NCBI RefSeq assembly: GCF_000413935.1
Contig: NZ_KE340376.1
Location: 4,091 to 68,090 of the forward strand
DNA: 64,000 nucleotides
Source of the DNA: Acinetobacter colistiniresistens
GTDB lineage: Bacteria; Pseudomonadota; Gammaproteobacteria; Pseudomonadales; Moraxellaceae
Direction of reading: 5' to 3'
Within the stretch, counting starts at the first letter, position 1; each line of letters opens with the position of its first letter. Positions 1 to 9,183 of the stretch are shown here, piece after piece. Below the pieces are notes generated by a model. It was not told the DNA's origin and searched no databases. It worked only from the letters and a program-made list of their open reading frames with translations. The position numbers and the translations under genes are program-made.

Positions 1-890
1 GTCGTGACTGTGCTGCTATTGCCTGCTGCATCTGTAAACTTAACATTGGCATCAATCGTTTTATCTGCATCTGCGACTAAACCACTGCCCGGAACACTGA
101 CACTCCAGGTGCCATTGGCCGCATTGACTGTAGCGGTATAACTGACCCCATTAACAACAACGGTCACTACGGTGGTCGCTGCATCAGCAGGTACACCAGT
201 TAATGTCCCAGTCAAAGTGACATTGCCTGTAGATTCTGCTGCATTCAACACGTTGTCCGCAGTGACTGCGTTGATGTTAAATTTTACACCATCTATATTA
301 GGCGGCGTGGTATCCGTATTATTGTCCCTGCCACCTCCGTCACTTCCACCACTTGCCGCAGCAGCAATACCACCAATAGCAAGCACAGGTAAGGCCCACA
401 ACCATGGACTAAAACCACTTGCCGCAGCACCTCCTGCATAAAGTAAAGGGTCCACAGCCTGAATTGGTTGTAACGCAGCTGCTTCAACAGGCGCCGCCGC
501 CGCCGCTGGTACAACAGCAGGCGTTTCTTCTAAATAAACAGCCCCTTCATGATCATCATCTGAATCTGAATCTGCGTCAGCATCTGCGTCGGCATCTGCA
601 TCACTTTCCGCATCTTTAAAATGTGCCCATACTAATTGATTATCTTCACCTTGGAGCACCAGACTATTATCCGCTACTTCACCATTATTGAAGAAATCCT
701 TAATAATAATTGTTTCTCCATTTTTTAATACTACAACTGCATTTACACCATCTCTCTTAACAACTGAAATATCATTTGCAGAGACCTTAATTAATACAAC
801 TGAAGGTTCAGAGGGTAATGTGGCTGTTTTTCCCGTTATATTTACAAGGGTTTGGTGACTTTCCTTGGAAATAATTTGTATTTGAGACAT
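1..890 (-). CDS. Bap-like giant surface adhesin, N-terminal part (runs off the left edge)
   Basis: An uninterrupted reading frame enters from the left edge and starts at the ATG at 890, with GAGGAA about 8 bases upstream, giving 296 visible residues. In order: a BapA-prefix-like beta domain (about residues 1-95, beginning [13 protein letters not shown]), an acidic Asp/Ala/Ser tract (about 98-116), an Ala/Pro stretch, a hydrophobic segment near 160-180 ([20 protein letters not shown]), a Gly/Ser/Asp linker, and the first bacterial Ig-like domain with a TPP start and a DAAGNSS end. This layout is that of Acinetobacter Bap or Bap-like proteins, secreted by a type I system and acting in adhesion and biofilm. 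No Sec signal peptide is seen, as expected. Which Bap subfamily it is cannot be decided from this end. Confidence 0.85.
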   Translation of the reverse strand, partial: MSQIQIISKESHQTLVNITGKTATLPSEPSVVLIKVSANDISVVKRDGVNAVVVLKNGETIIIKDFFNNGEVADNSLVLQGEDNQLVWAHFKDAESDADADADADADSDSDDDHEGAVYLEETPAVVPAAAAAPVEAAALQPIQAVDPLLYAGGAAASGFSPWLWALPVLAIGGIAAAASGGSDGGGRDNNTDTTPPNIDGVKFNINAVTADNVLNAAESTGNVTLTGTLTGVPADAATTVVTVVVNGVSYTATVNAANGTWSVSVPGSGLVADADKTIDANVKFTDAAGNSSTVT

Positions 891-1300
891 GGTTATATTC
901 CTCATTATAAATTATTAATATTTAATCAGTTCTTAATTACATTATTAACTTAAGTTTAAATTATTGTTTCTAAGTGATAGAGTTCACAGCACCACTTTAA
1001 TGCAAACAAAATAAATGTTAAATAGAGCACAAAACAAAAAGATAAAATAACATTTAAATATTTTCCCACCAACATAACAAACCAATGATTTAAAAGAACA
1101 AAAAAACAAATAATCTCTTATTAAGTTTTTTTAATTTACATTTTTAAACAAATGAAAAGCAGGTAGTAAATAAATTCCAAAAAGGTATTTAAATTAAACT
1201 TAATAAAAAATTTAAATAAATTATAAAAATTTAAATAATATTAAAACCACTAAAAACAATTAAAAAAACTAAATAATAATTTTATTATTTTTATGAAATA
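891..1300. other. AT-rich intergenic region upstream of the Bap-like gene
   Basis: About 410 bases of extremely AT-rich sequence, largely A and T runs, with no coding potential on either strand. It should hold the promoter of the adhesin gene (minus strand), but too many TATAAT-like strings occur to choose one. Such AT-rich DNA is a plausible H-NS target, which would suit an adhesin gene; that is inference. Confidence 0.5.
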
Positions 1301-1329
1301 AAAAAGCCTTTATTTAAAAAGGCTTTTTT
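1301..1329 (-). terminator. Rho-independent terminator of the Na+/H+ antiporter gene
   Basis: A 10-bp perfect stem (AAAAAGCCTT / AAGGCTTTTT) with an 8-base loop, followed on the minus strand by a T-rich run, 21 bases past the antiporter stop codon. Confidence 0.85.
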
Positions 1330-1350
1330 AACAACAAACAAAGTATAAGA

Positions 1351-2850
1351 TTAAAAATTATCTGGATTCTCCAATCGCTTCACCTCTTCTCTCTTATTCG
1401 GATGATGCATTGTTGCAACACCATCTTCAGTCTTCTGATCCAGTAAAATCTCTGGATTATAGATCGTAATGGTCTCTCTACCCACAGCATCCTCACCTAC
1501 AATATATTTAAAGCCACGGCGGTTCATCTTATTACACATACGTTGATAGAAGCCTTTCAACCCTTGGGTCTCTTCACTCGGGTTGTAGTAGAACGCATTC
1601 ATCATAGCAGGTAAGCCTAAACCACAGACTACGCCAGACAGCAATACACTAATAAAGGTATAACCAATCAAGATGCTACTATATTGGCTTAATTCAGGAA
1701 TATTCGCGACAGCAAGAATTAGAGCAAGTGAAATCCCGCCACGGACTCCACCCCAAGATAAAATTGCTAAACTCCCGTTATAGCTTTTTTTACGGAAAGA
1801 TGGGAACAAGGCAAAAGCGGCAAAATTTGCAGCAAATCGAGATAAGTGCAGAATAATAAAGGCAATGATTCCCCCAATAATCAGATTCGCACTCAAATCA
1901 AGAATAAACAGTTCCAAGCCGATCAAAGTGAATAAGAATGAATTAATGATCCCCTCAACCGTATGCCAAAAATGATTGACCTCACGGATTTCTCGCTGCT
2001 CACGAATTTCCTGCCATTTATTCCCGACGATGAGTCCACCAATCACACAGGCAATCGGTGCAGAGGCATGTGCAAATAAAGCCACGAGATATGAACCACT
2101 GGCAAGTAAGGCGGTGGTTAAAATCAGAGATTCCATCTCATGTTTACCACGCAGTAAACGTAAGATCGCAAAACCAAATGCAAAACCGATAATTACTGCA
2201 ACAAAAATCTCGTATAATAGCGTTTCAACTGTTGCCAATAATGAGAAATGCTCTCCTTGTAAAACTTTTAATAAGGTCATAAATAAGGCAATACACATTG
2301 CATCATTAAATAATGACTCTCCTTCCAGTTTTACAATAAGATGATGTGGTGCCCGAATAGAACTTAATACCCCTTTAACACCGATTGGATCCGTTGCCCC
2401 CAATGCTGCACCTAACAATAACAGCACACCAATAGGTACGGGATAACCAACCAGCCATTGGAATAAATATAACAATCCTGCATAAAATCCGGCACATAGT
2501 ACCAATGCAATCGTAGCTAAGATACTAATTGGCTTCCAATGATTTCTTAAATCTGAAATTTTAAACTTCAAAGCAGAAGAAGTTAAAATAAAACAAATAA
2601 CACCATTAATAAGAAAATCATAAAAATCAATATTTCTTACAGCTGCTTCAATATTCTGAATATTAATGGTAATGAATTGATTTCCATTGAGAAGGCTTGC
2701 CCCCCACTGTAAAATAAAGACAAAAATAGCAGAAACAATTGGAACACCAATTGCTTGAGGAAAACCTAGTATCCTTTTATTAAAAATTGTAGTGGCAATG
2801 GATAAAGCAAAAATCACAGTTAATGCTTGTAAAAGAAAATAATTACCCAT
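1351..2850 (-). CDS. Monovalent cation/proton antiporter, CPA1 (NhaP/NHE-like) family
   Basis: A 499-residue inner-membrane protein with about 12-13 hydrophobic segments through residue 420 and a hydrophilic cytoplasmic tail. The CPA1 ion-binding signature is visible: ATDP at about 152-155 and EGESLFND at 176-183, the acidic pair that carries Na+ or K+ against H+. Family knowledge says it exports Na+, Li+ or K+ in exchange for protons and supports pH and salt homeostasis; the exact cation cannot be read from sequence. The start ATG at 2850 is followed directly by the first membrane helix. It is a single-gene unit closed by a terminator. Length is usual for short CPA1 members. Confidence 0.85.
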   Translation of the reverse strand: MGNYFLLQALTVIFALSIATTIFNKRILGFPQAIGVPIVSAIFVFILQWGASLLNGNQFITINIQNIEAAVRNIDFYDFLINGVICFILTSSALKFKISDLRNHWKPISILATIALVLCAGFYAGLLYLFQWLVGYPVPIGVLLLLGAALGATDPIGVKGVLSSIRAPHHLIVKLEGESLFNDAMCIALFMTLLKVLQGEHFSLLATVETLLYEIFVAVIIGFAFGFAILRLLRGKHEMESLILTTALLASGSYLVALFAHASAPIACVIGGLIVGNKWQEIREQREIREVNHFWHTVEGIINSFLFTLIGLELFILDLSANLIIGGIIAFIILHLSRFAANFAAFALFPSFRKKSYNGSLAILSWGGVRGGISLALILAVANIPELSQYSSILIGYTFISVLLSGVVCGLGLPAMMNAFYYNPSEETQGLKGFYQRMCNKMNRRGFKYIVGEDAVGRETITIYNPEILLDQKTEDGVATMHHPNKREEVKRLENPDNF

Positions 2851-3134
2851 ACAACCTCTTTATTTATTTCATTTTTAACACAAAGACTTTATTTAAACTT
2901 TATAATCCCAATCAATTATAAAATCTAAAAGCGAATTGTTTTGCAATTGAATAAGAAATGAAGGCCTATGCTGCAATTTAACTATCTCATATTTTAATTT
3001 TTATTCATAAATGATTTAGATACAGTAATAAACCAATCATCCTCAACTCAGCATAGACCTCATTATTTTACGTTAATTCTTCTTGTGATTCGTATATCTT
3101 CCGTATAAAAATCAAGGACAAATATCCACCAACC

Positions 3135-4028
3135 CTACTTAAAGGTATTACATTGATTGATATCTCCTGATTTGAAACCCGTTTGGAACCACTGCATTCG
3201 TTGTTCACTGGTTCCATGGGTAAAACTATCAGGAACGACCTGACCTGTTGCACGACGTTGTAAATAATCATCGCCGATCTTCTCTGCAGCGTCCATCGCT
3301 TCCTCAATATCCCCCTGCTCTAAAAACTGAGTTCGTTTTTGGTTTTGATGTGCCCAAATTCCGGCAAAGCAATCCGCTTGTAGCTCTAGCCGAACAGAAA
3401 GTTGATTACCTTGAGTCTGGCTCACCTGCGCACGTGCCTGCTGCACTTGCCCAGAAATACCTAATAAGTTCTGGATATGATGTCCCACTTCATGGGCAAT
3501 CACATAAGCCTGCGCGAAATCCCCAGCCTGATCTTGACGAGAAAGCTCAGTTTGATTCTTCTCACCAGAAATCCCCATTTGCTGACGCATATCTTTAAAG
3601 AAAGAAGTATCGATATAAACTTTTTGGTCCGCAGGACAGTAGAAAGGCCCCATAGCAGCCTGTGCTGTACCACAACCTGATCGAACCACACCACTAAACA
3701 GCACCAGCCGAGGTGGTTTGTAGGTCATCCCCATTTGTTTAAAAATAGGCGTCCAAGTATCTTCTGTATCTGCCAACACCGTTCCAACAAAATCACTGGC
3801 CTCTTTCTGCTCAGCAGTCAAGTTTTGTGGTGCACTGCCCAGTTGAGAAGATTGTGCATTGGTGACCGCCTGTGTTGCTTGATAGGCTTGTTGAGGATCG
3901 ACCCCAAAAAACTTCCAGGCTACAAAAGCCACCACCAGACCAATAATACTAATCCCACCTGCTTTTGCACCGCCACCGCCGCGACGGTCTTCAACATTGG
4001 TACTGACTCGACGATCTTTCCAACGCAT
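3135..4028 (-). CDS. ypfJ: YpfJ-type neutral zinc metallopeptidase
   Basis: A 297-residue protein starting MRWKDRRVSTNVEDRRGGG, the typical N-terminus of the YpfJ / neutral zinc metallopeptidase family, followed by one membrane anchor (about 25-42). The zinc motif HEVGHH is at 179-184, and ELQAD at about 215-219 supplies the probable third ligand, so the active site looks intact. The catalytic domain probably faces the periplasm. The start has a good site (GAGGTAG). It lies 42 bases after the DUF808 gene on the same strand and is likely co-transcribed with it. No natural substrate is established for the family as far as I know. Confidence 0.88.
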   Translation of the reverse strand: MRWKDRRVSTNVEDRRGGGGAKAGGISIIGLVVAFVAWKFFGVDPQQAYQATQAVTNAQSSQLGSAPQNLTAEQKEASDFVGTVLADTEDTWTPIFKQMGMTYKPPRLVLFSGVVRSGCGTAQAAMGPFYCPADQKVYIDTSFFKDMRQQMGISGEKNQTELSRQDQAGDFAQAYVIAHEVGHHIQNLLGISGQVQQARAQVSQTQGNQLSVRLELQADCFAGIWAHQNQKRTQFLEQGDIEEAMDAAEKIGDDYLQRRATGQVVPDSFTHGTSEQRMQWFQTGFKSGDINQCNTFK

Positions 4029-4070
4029 AGCTACCTCATATCATATAATGCTGATGATGACGATCTAGGT

Positions 4071-4994
4071 TTAAGCGGATGCCTTCGGCCAAACTTTCTG
4101 AATCAGATTAATAATCATCAAAACCACAATGCCTGCAACTAAGCCAACACCTAAATTAATCAACATTGGTGTTACTGCACCAATAATTGAACCAATATTC
4201 GGGATTAACTCTAAATGATCAACCGTTTCTTCAGTAAAGTGATGCAATAAAGGGATGGTATGACTAATAATGCCTCCACCCACTAAAAACATTGCAACCG
4301 TTCCGACAATAGACAATATTTTCATTAAAATTGGAGCAAATGCCAGTAAACCTTGACCTATTTTATTTTTGAATTCAGAAGCTTGTTGGGTTAAATATAA
4401 ACCTAAATCGTCAATTTTCACAATCATTGCAACCAGACCATACACCCCGATCGTCATTATAATTGCAATAATACTTAACACTGTCACTTTAGTCATAAAT
4501 GCAGCTGTTGCAACCGTACCTAACGAAATCACCACAATTTCAGCCGAAAGAATAAAGTCTGTGCGAATTGCGCCCTTTACTTTTTCTTTTTCAAATTTGG
4601 CGAGATCCACCTCGATTTCCTGTAAATTTTCGCTCGCCGCTTCACTGGTATTTGCCTTTTTATGTAGCAACATATGAATGACTTTCTCTGCACCTTCATA
4701 ACATAGAAACAGGCCACCAATCATTAACAATGGATTAATCAACCAAGGAGCAACCACGCTAATTAATAAGGCCAATGGGACTAGGATCAGCTTATTTACA
4801 AATGAACCTTTGGCAACACTCCAGACCACAGGCAATTCCCGATCAGCACGTACACCACTCACCTGTTGAGCATTAAGCGCCAGATCATCGCCCAGTACCC
4901 CAGCTGTCTTCTTTGCTGCCATTTTACTCATCAGTGCAACATCATCTAAAATTGTTGCAATATCATCTAATAGTAGTAATAAACCACTCGCCAT
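4071..4994 (-). CDS. DUF808 family inner-membrane protein (YedI-like)
   Basis: A 307-residue protein beginning MASGLLLLLDDIATILDDVA, the conserved opening of DUF808/YedI proteins, with about seven membrane segments and a soluble stretch around 125-155. AGGAA lies just before the ATG at 4994. It is divergent from trpS and the first gene of a probable two-gene unit with the ypfJ-like peptidase. The family has no firmly assigned function. Confidence 0.85.
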   Translation of the reverse strand: MASGLLLLLDDIATILDDVALMSKMAAKKTAGVLGDDLALNAQQVSGVRADRELPVVWSVAKGSFVNKLILVPLALLISVVAPWLINPLLMIGGLFLCYEGAEKVIHMLLHKKANTSEAASENLQEIEVDLAKFEKEKVKGAIRTDFILSAEIVVISLGTVATAAFMTKVTVLSIIAIIMTIGVYGLVAMIVKIDDLGLYLTQQASEFKNKIGQGLLAFAPILMKILSIVGTVAMFLVGGGIISHTIPLLHHFTEETVDHLELIPNIGSIIGAVTPMLINLGVGLVAGIVVLMIINLIQKVWPKASA

Positions 4995-5083
4995 TTTTAT
5001 TCCTTAGCTTTGTATTTATACGGCTATTGTAGAATTACATGGTGAAAGCACAATACGATTTTTAGAAAAAGTTAAAATAATCG

Positions 5084-5113
5084 CTGACGAAAAAAATTTA
5101 TTTCTCGTACAAT
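5084..5113 (+). promoter_or_regulatory. Candidate trpS promoter
   Basis: CTGACG (5084-5089), 18 bases, TACAAT (5108-5113), placing initiation about 40 bases before the trpS ATG. Seen by eye only. Confidence 0.5.
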
Positions 5114-5159
5114 AATATCAATCTTATATCTATGAAATAACTGAATCTTGGAACATAGC

Positions 5160-6173
5160 ATGAGTAATATTGATCAACGTCCTATCATTTTGACAGGCGA
5201 CCGTCCAACCGGACAACTTCATCTGGGACACTTTGTCGGTTCATTACGTTCTCGTGTAGGTCTACAAGACAGTCATCACCAACATCTGTTATTGGCTGAT
5301 GCACAAGCAATGACAGACAATGCTGATAATCCAGATAAAGTACGCAACAATATTCTTCAAGTAGCGCTCGACTATCTTGCTGTTGGGATTGACCCAACTA
5401 AAACCACCATTTGTGTGCAATCATGCTTACCTGCACTGAATGAATTGACCATGCTTTACCTCAACTATGTGACGGTGGCTCGCTTAGAACGTAACCCAAC
5501 CATTAAATCTGAAATTCAAATGCGTGGTTTTGAACGTGATATCCCTGCAGGCTTCTTATGCTACCCAATTGCACAAGCCGCAGACATTACTGCATTTAAA
5601 GCCACTGTCGTACCTGTTGGGGAAGATCAAATCCCAATGATCGAGCAAACCAACGAAGTCGTACGTCGTGTGAATCGTCAAATTGGCCATGATCTCCTCC
5701 CAGAATGTAAAGCCCTGTTATCAAATATGGCACGCTTACCAGGTTTTGATGGTAAAGCCAAAATGTCGAAATCATTGGGTAATACCATTGTGCTGAATGC
5801 TTCGGATAAAGACATCAAAAAAGCAGTCAATGCGATGTATACCGATCCAAACCATTTACGTATTGAAGATCCAGGTCAGGTTGAAGGCAATATTGTATTT
5901 ACTTATCTCGATGCCTTCGATCCAAACAAAGAAGAAGTGGAAGAGTTAAAAGTACATTATCGTCGTGGTGGTCTAGGTGATGGTACTGTGAAAAAACGTT
6001 TAGAAGGCGTACTTAAAGAATTGATCACGCCGATTCGTGAACGTCGTGCGGAACTAGAAAAAGATCCAGATTACATCATGGATATTTTAAAACATGGTAC
6101 CGACAAATGCCGTGATATTACGCAACAAACACTGGATGAAGTAAAAGCTGGATTAGGTTTATTTAAATTTTAA
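5160..6173 (+). CDS. trpS: Tryptophanyl-tRNA synthetase
   Basis: A 337-residue class I aminoacyl-tRNA synthetase that charges tRNA-Trp with tryptophan in the cytoplasm. The Rossmann HIGH-type motif is HLGH at residues 21-24 and the second ATP motif KMSKS is at 201-205; both are intact. I chose the ATG at 5160 (MSNIDQRP), with GGA about 8 bases upstream, over an in-frame TTG at 5148. It is monocistronic with its own promoter and terminator and is divergent from the DUF808 gene. Confidence 0.95.
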   Translation: MSNIDQRPIILTGDRPTGQLHLGHFVGSLRSRVGLQDSHHQHLLLADAQAMTDNADNPDKVRNNILQVALDYLAVGIDPTKTTICVQSCLPALNELTMLYLNYVTVARLERNPTIKSEIQMRGFERDIPAGFLCYPIAQAADITAFKATVVPVGEDQIPMIEQTNEVVRRVNRQIGHDLLPECKALLSNMARLPGFDGKAKMSKSLGNTIVLNASDKDIKKAVNAMYTDPNHLRIEDPGQVEGNIVFTYLDAFDPNKEEVEELKVHYRRGGLGDGTVKKRLEGVLKELITPIRERRAELEKDPDYIMDILKHGTDKCRDITQQTLDEVKAGLGLFKF

Positions 6174-6192
6174 TTTACGTTACTTTTCTCAT

Positions 6193-6218
6193 AAAAAGCC
6201 CATAGTTGGGCTTTTTTT
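6193..6218 (+). terminator. trpS terminator
   Basis: Stem AAAAAGCCCA / TGGGCTTTTT with a TAGT loop and a run of T, about 20 bases after the trpS stop. Confidence 0.9.
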
Positions 6219-6293
6219 TATTTTAACACTTTGATTTAAGTTTAATTTTGGAACTCTATAAAAAAATGCAAAACTAACAATTTTCGTCACTTA

Positions 6294-6319
6294 TTAACAT
6301 CAATTAACAGTAGTTAACA
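6294..6319. promoter_or_regulatory. Three TTAACA repeats with exact 10-bp spacing
   Basis: TTAACA occurs at 6294, 6304 and 6314, so the three copies face the same side of the helix. They sit just upstream of the sRNA candidate. They may be a phased protein-binding array, and one may double as a -35 element. Confidence 0.4.
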
Positions 6320-6339
6320 TGAATACCTATGAACTTAGT

Positions 6340-6470
6340 CAGGTTTTTTAATAGTATGACCTTGTAGGTTAGCTAACACTAATCTCATGACATTTCTCCT
6401 TTCAACCGAAACTGTTTTAAACAGATTCGTTGTTCAACGCAATGACAACCCCAATCATTGCGTTTTTTTT
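6340..6470 (+). ncRNA. aar: Candidate Hfq-type small RNA, possibly Aar
   Basis: A stand-alone terminator (9-bp stem ACGCAATGA / TCATTGCGT at 6437-6463 plus eight T) has no gene before it on the plus strand. Upstream are a short self-complementary segment GTTAGCTAAC (6368-6377), a C/U-rich single-stranded-looking stretch (TTTCTCCTTTC, about 6393-6403) complementary to ribosome binding sites, and a small CTGTT/AACAG hairpin (6412-6424). From memory, the Hfq-dependent sRNA Aar of A. baylyi is encoded between trpS and sucD and was linked to amino acid metabolism; here the candidate also follows trpS. The 5' end is a guess, and identity with Aar rests on position, not alignment. Confidence 0.55.
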
Positions 6471-6590
6471 CATCTATAAGAAAATGAATGATTTAGATTG
6501 AAATTTAAACAAAATCTCTTTACTCTTATAACTGTTTTATTTTTATAAAAAATTTATTAACTAGCTCTAAAAGAAATAAGAGTAATCGTG

Positions 6591-7235
6591 ATGATCTTGG
6601 ATCTTTTAACACATCCTTCTAATCTTGTTTTTAGCATTGCTTTAATGCTGTGCCTATTTATCGGTATTCTTGAATTTATACTGCTGTTATTTGGCGGGAG
6701 TTCCAGCTTTCTAGAACAGTTCTTACCTGACAGTCTGACCGATGTTGATCATGCAAATGTGTCCTTAGAACAGCCTGAAAATGTACTGACCCAACTTCTG
6801 GAATGGCTCTATCTAGGCAAAGTTCCCTTACTGGTCTGGTTAATTATCTTCTTAACCCTTTATGCACTAACGGGCTTAATTATTCAGGATCTTTTTTTCC
6901 AGTTCACTGAACAATATCTATCTGCCTGGATCATTGCACCAGCGTGCCTATTCCTCTGTATGCCACTGGTACGTTATAGCGCTGCGCTGATTGCCAAAAT
7001 TATTCCAAAAGATGAAACCACTGCAATTCGAAGCGATGATTTAATTGGTAGAACAGCACATATCATTCTCGGGGAGGCAAAACCAAACTCCCCTGCACAA
7101 GCCAAAGTGAAAGATCAATTTGGCCAGACCCATTACGTCTTGGTTGAGCCTGAATTTGATCTGGTTTTTCATCAAGGCCAAGACGTTATTTTAACGCAAA
7201 GAACCAAAATTGGATTCCAAGCGATTGCAGCTTAG
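6591..7235 (+). CDS. yqiJ: YqiJ-like inner-membrane protein with OB-fold domain
   Basis: A 214-residue protein with about three to four membrane segments (near 10-35, 75-100 and 108-130) followed by a soluble NfeD/YqiJ-type OB domain (about 145-214). It is encoded directly before a YqiK flotillin, the conserved pairing of these families, and probably partners the flotillin in a membrane microdomain. I chose the ATG at 6591 over the overlapping GTG at 6588 because TAAGAG lies 8 bases upstream. The spacing to yqiK is 32 bases, so they form one operon. Confidence 0.8.
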   Translation: MILDLLTHPSNLVFSIALMLCLFIGILEFILLLFGGSSSFLEQFLPDSLTDVDHANVSLEQPENVLTQLLEWLYLGKVPLLVWLIIFLTLYALTGLIIQDLFFQFTEQYLSAWIIAPACLFLCMPLVRYSAALIAKIIPKDETTAIRSDDLIGRTAHIILGEAKPNSPAQAKVKDQFGQTHYVLVEPEFDLVFHQGQDVILTQRTKIGFQAIAA

Positions 7236-7267
7236 TTTTATATCAATTACTACATGAGGGTGTTTAC

Positions 7268-8983
7268 ATGTTGAGTTCAGCATTGACTGAAATTTTAATT
7301 ATTACTGGTGTTATTTTTGCAGCACTTATTTTTATTGGCTTCATCATCGCACGTTTATATACCCGTTCGAGCAAGGAAGTTTCTTTTGTTCGTACAGGTT
7401 TTGGCGGTGAAAAGGTCATTTTAAATGGCGGCGCAATTGTTCTCCCCGTGTTGCATGAAATTATTCCAGTCAATATGAATACTTTACGTTTGGAAGTGAA
7501 ACGTGCTGCAGATCAAGCTTTGATTACCCGTGATCGCATGCGTGTTGACGTCATGGCCGAGTTCTATGTTCGCGTCAAACCGATTGCCGAATCAATTGCA
7601 ACCGCAGCCCAAACTTTGGGACGTAAAACCATGTCTCCACCCGAATTAAAAGATTTGGTTGAAGGTAAATTTGTCGACTCTCTTCGTGCCGTTGCTGCTG
7701 AAATGGCGATGGAAGAGCTACATGAAAAACGCGTCGACTTTGTTCAGAAAGTGCAACAAGTCGTGTCAGAGGATTTATCGAAGAACGGTTTAGAATTAGA
7801 AACGGTTTGTTTAACGGGTTTAGACCAAACCAGCTTTAAATTCTTTAATCCACAAAATGCCTTCGATGCCGAGGGTTTAACCAAGCTGACCGAAACCATT
7901 GAAGATCGTCGTAAAAAGCGCAATGACATTGAACAGGATGCAGATTTGGCAATCCGCGCCAAGAACTTGGAAGCAGAACGTGCCCGTTTAGGGATTTCTC
8001 GCGAAGAGGAATATGCCAAACTAGAACAAGAGCGTGAAATCTCGATTCGTAAAGCGGAACAACTCGCTGAAATTGCTTCACAAGAAGCAGGCAAAAAACG
8101 TGAAGCAGAAGAAGCACGTATTGCGGCAGAACGTGAAGTCGAAATTAAACGTATTGCCTCTGCACGTGATGTGGAAAACGAAAATATTCAAAAAGCGCAG
8201 TTGATTCAGAAAGCTCAAGTTGAGCAGAAGAAAACCATCGAACTGGCAGAACAAGATCGTGCCATTGCGATTGCTGAAAAATCTCGTGCTGAATCTGAGG
8301 CAAAAGCACATGCAGACAAAGCCCGTGCTGAAGCCGTGAAGGCAGAAGAAGAAGTGGTAACTGTCCGCGAAACACAACGCGCTGAGCGTCAAAAAGCAGT
8401 TGAACTGGTTGCTGCAAAACAAACGGCTGAAAAAGAAGCGATTGCAATTACGGTTGCTGCTGATGCAGGTAAAAAAGCTGCTGCCGATGAAGCTGAAGCT
8501 GTACGTATTGCAGCAGAAGCGGAAGCTGAAAAGATTCGTTTAAAAGCCAAAGGTGAAGCAGATGCAAAAATCTTATTTGCTCAAGCTTTAGAAAAACAAT
8601 ATCAAGTCGATGCTGAGGGTACCCGTGCAGTCAATGAAGCATCGAATGTACTTTCTGCCGAGCAGGTTGAAATGCAAGTCCGTTTGGCCTTGTTAAAGCA
8701 TTTACCAGAGATCATTCGTGAAAGCGTAAAACCAATGGAAAATATTGATGACATCAAGATTTTACAAGTCAATGGTTTAAATGGCTTTGCAGGTGGTTCT
8801 GCCGTTTCAGCTGAAAATGCAGAACATGGCACAACGGCTTCATTATCCGATCAGGTTGTGAATAGTGCCCTACGCTACCGCTCACAAGCGCCATTGATTG
8901 ATAGCTTAATGAATGAATTAGGCTTACAGGGTGGCGATATCAATGGTTTGACCCAAGGACTTAAACCTAAAAATGAAATCTAA
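7268..8983 (+). CDS. yqiK: Flotillin-family protein YqiK
   Basis: A 571-residue protein: one N-terminal membrane anchor (about 9-27), a SPFH/band-7 domain (about 30-200), a very long Ala/Glu/Arg/Lys-rich coiled coil (about 210-460), and a C-terminal region. This is the flotillin layout; such proteins oligomerise at the inner membrane and organise lipid microdomains. GAGGG precedes the ATG at 7268. It is the second gene after the yqiJ-like gene and is followed by a terminator. Confidence 0.9.
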   Translation: MLSSALTEILIITGVIFAALIFIGFIIARLYTRSSKEVSFVRTGFGGEKVILNGGAIVLPVLHEIIPVNMNTLRLEVKRAADQALITRDRMRVDVMAEFYVRVKPIAESIATAAQTLGRKTMSPPELKDLVEGKFVDSLRAVAAEMAMEELHEKRVDFVQKVQQVVSEDLSKNGLELETVCLTGLDQTSFKFFNPQNAFDAEGLTKLTETIEDRRKKRNDIEQDADLAIRAKNLEAERARLGISREEEYAKLEQEREISIRKAEQLAEIASQEAGKKREAEEARIAAEREVEIKRIASARDVENENIQKAQLIQKAQVEQKKTIELAEQDRAIAIAEKSRAESEAKAHADKARAEAVKAEEEVVTVRETQRAERQKAVELVAAKQTAEKEAIAITVAADAGKKAAADEAEAVRIAAEAEAEKIRLKAKGEADAKILFAQALEKQYQVDAEGTRAVNEASNVLSAEQVEMQVRLALLKHLPEIIRESVKPMENIDDIKILQVNGLNGFAGGSAVSAENAEHGTTASLSDQVVNSALRYRSQAPLIDSLMNELGLQGGDINGLTQGLKPKNEI

Positions 8984-9027
8984 AGCGTAGATTCAAAAGC
9001 TTAGGGCTAAAGCGCTGTAAATCATTT

Positions 9028-9057
9028 CAAAAATCGGTTGCCTTGCAGCCGATTTTT
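9028..9057 (+). terminator. yqiJK terminator
   Basis: AAAAATCGGTTGC / GCAGCCGATTTTT stem with one wobble pair and a 3-base loop, ending in T, 45 bases after the yqiK stop. Confidence 0.85.
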
Positions 9058-9111
9058 CATTTTTATAAAGCCAATCGGCACTTACGGTTTTATCCAAAAA
9101 TTCAAATGATG

Positions 9112-9129
9112 CTGTCATCATTCATTCAC
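9112..9129 (+). promoter_or_regulatory. Pho-box-like PhoB site upstream of phoD
   Basis: CTGTCATCATTCATTCAC matches the PhoB consensus CTGTCATAWAWCTGTCAY at about 14 of 18 positions, with a perfect first half-site. It lies 55 bases before an alkaline phosphatase gene, which suggests phosphate-starvation control. Confidence 0.6.
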
Positions 9130-9183
9130 TTCGGCTTCTCATACTGCAAAATCTCCACCTCAGCAAATAAATGAGATGTCAAT

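Noticed and set aside
3068..3307. Minus-strand frame of 79 codons overlapping the ypfJ end
   Set aside because: It overlaps the well-supported metallopeptidase in another frame and has no recognisable product.
8000..8960. Antisense frames inside yqiK
   Set aside because: Shadows of the biased Ala/Glu/Lys coiled-coil codons; no independent support.
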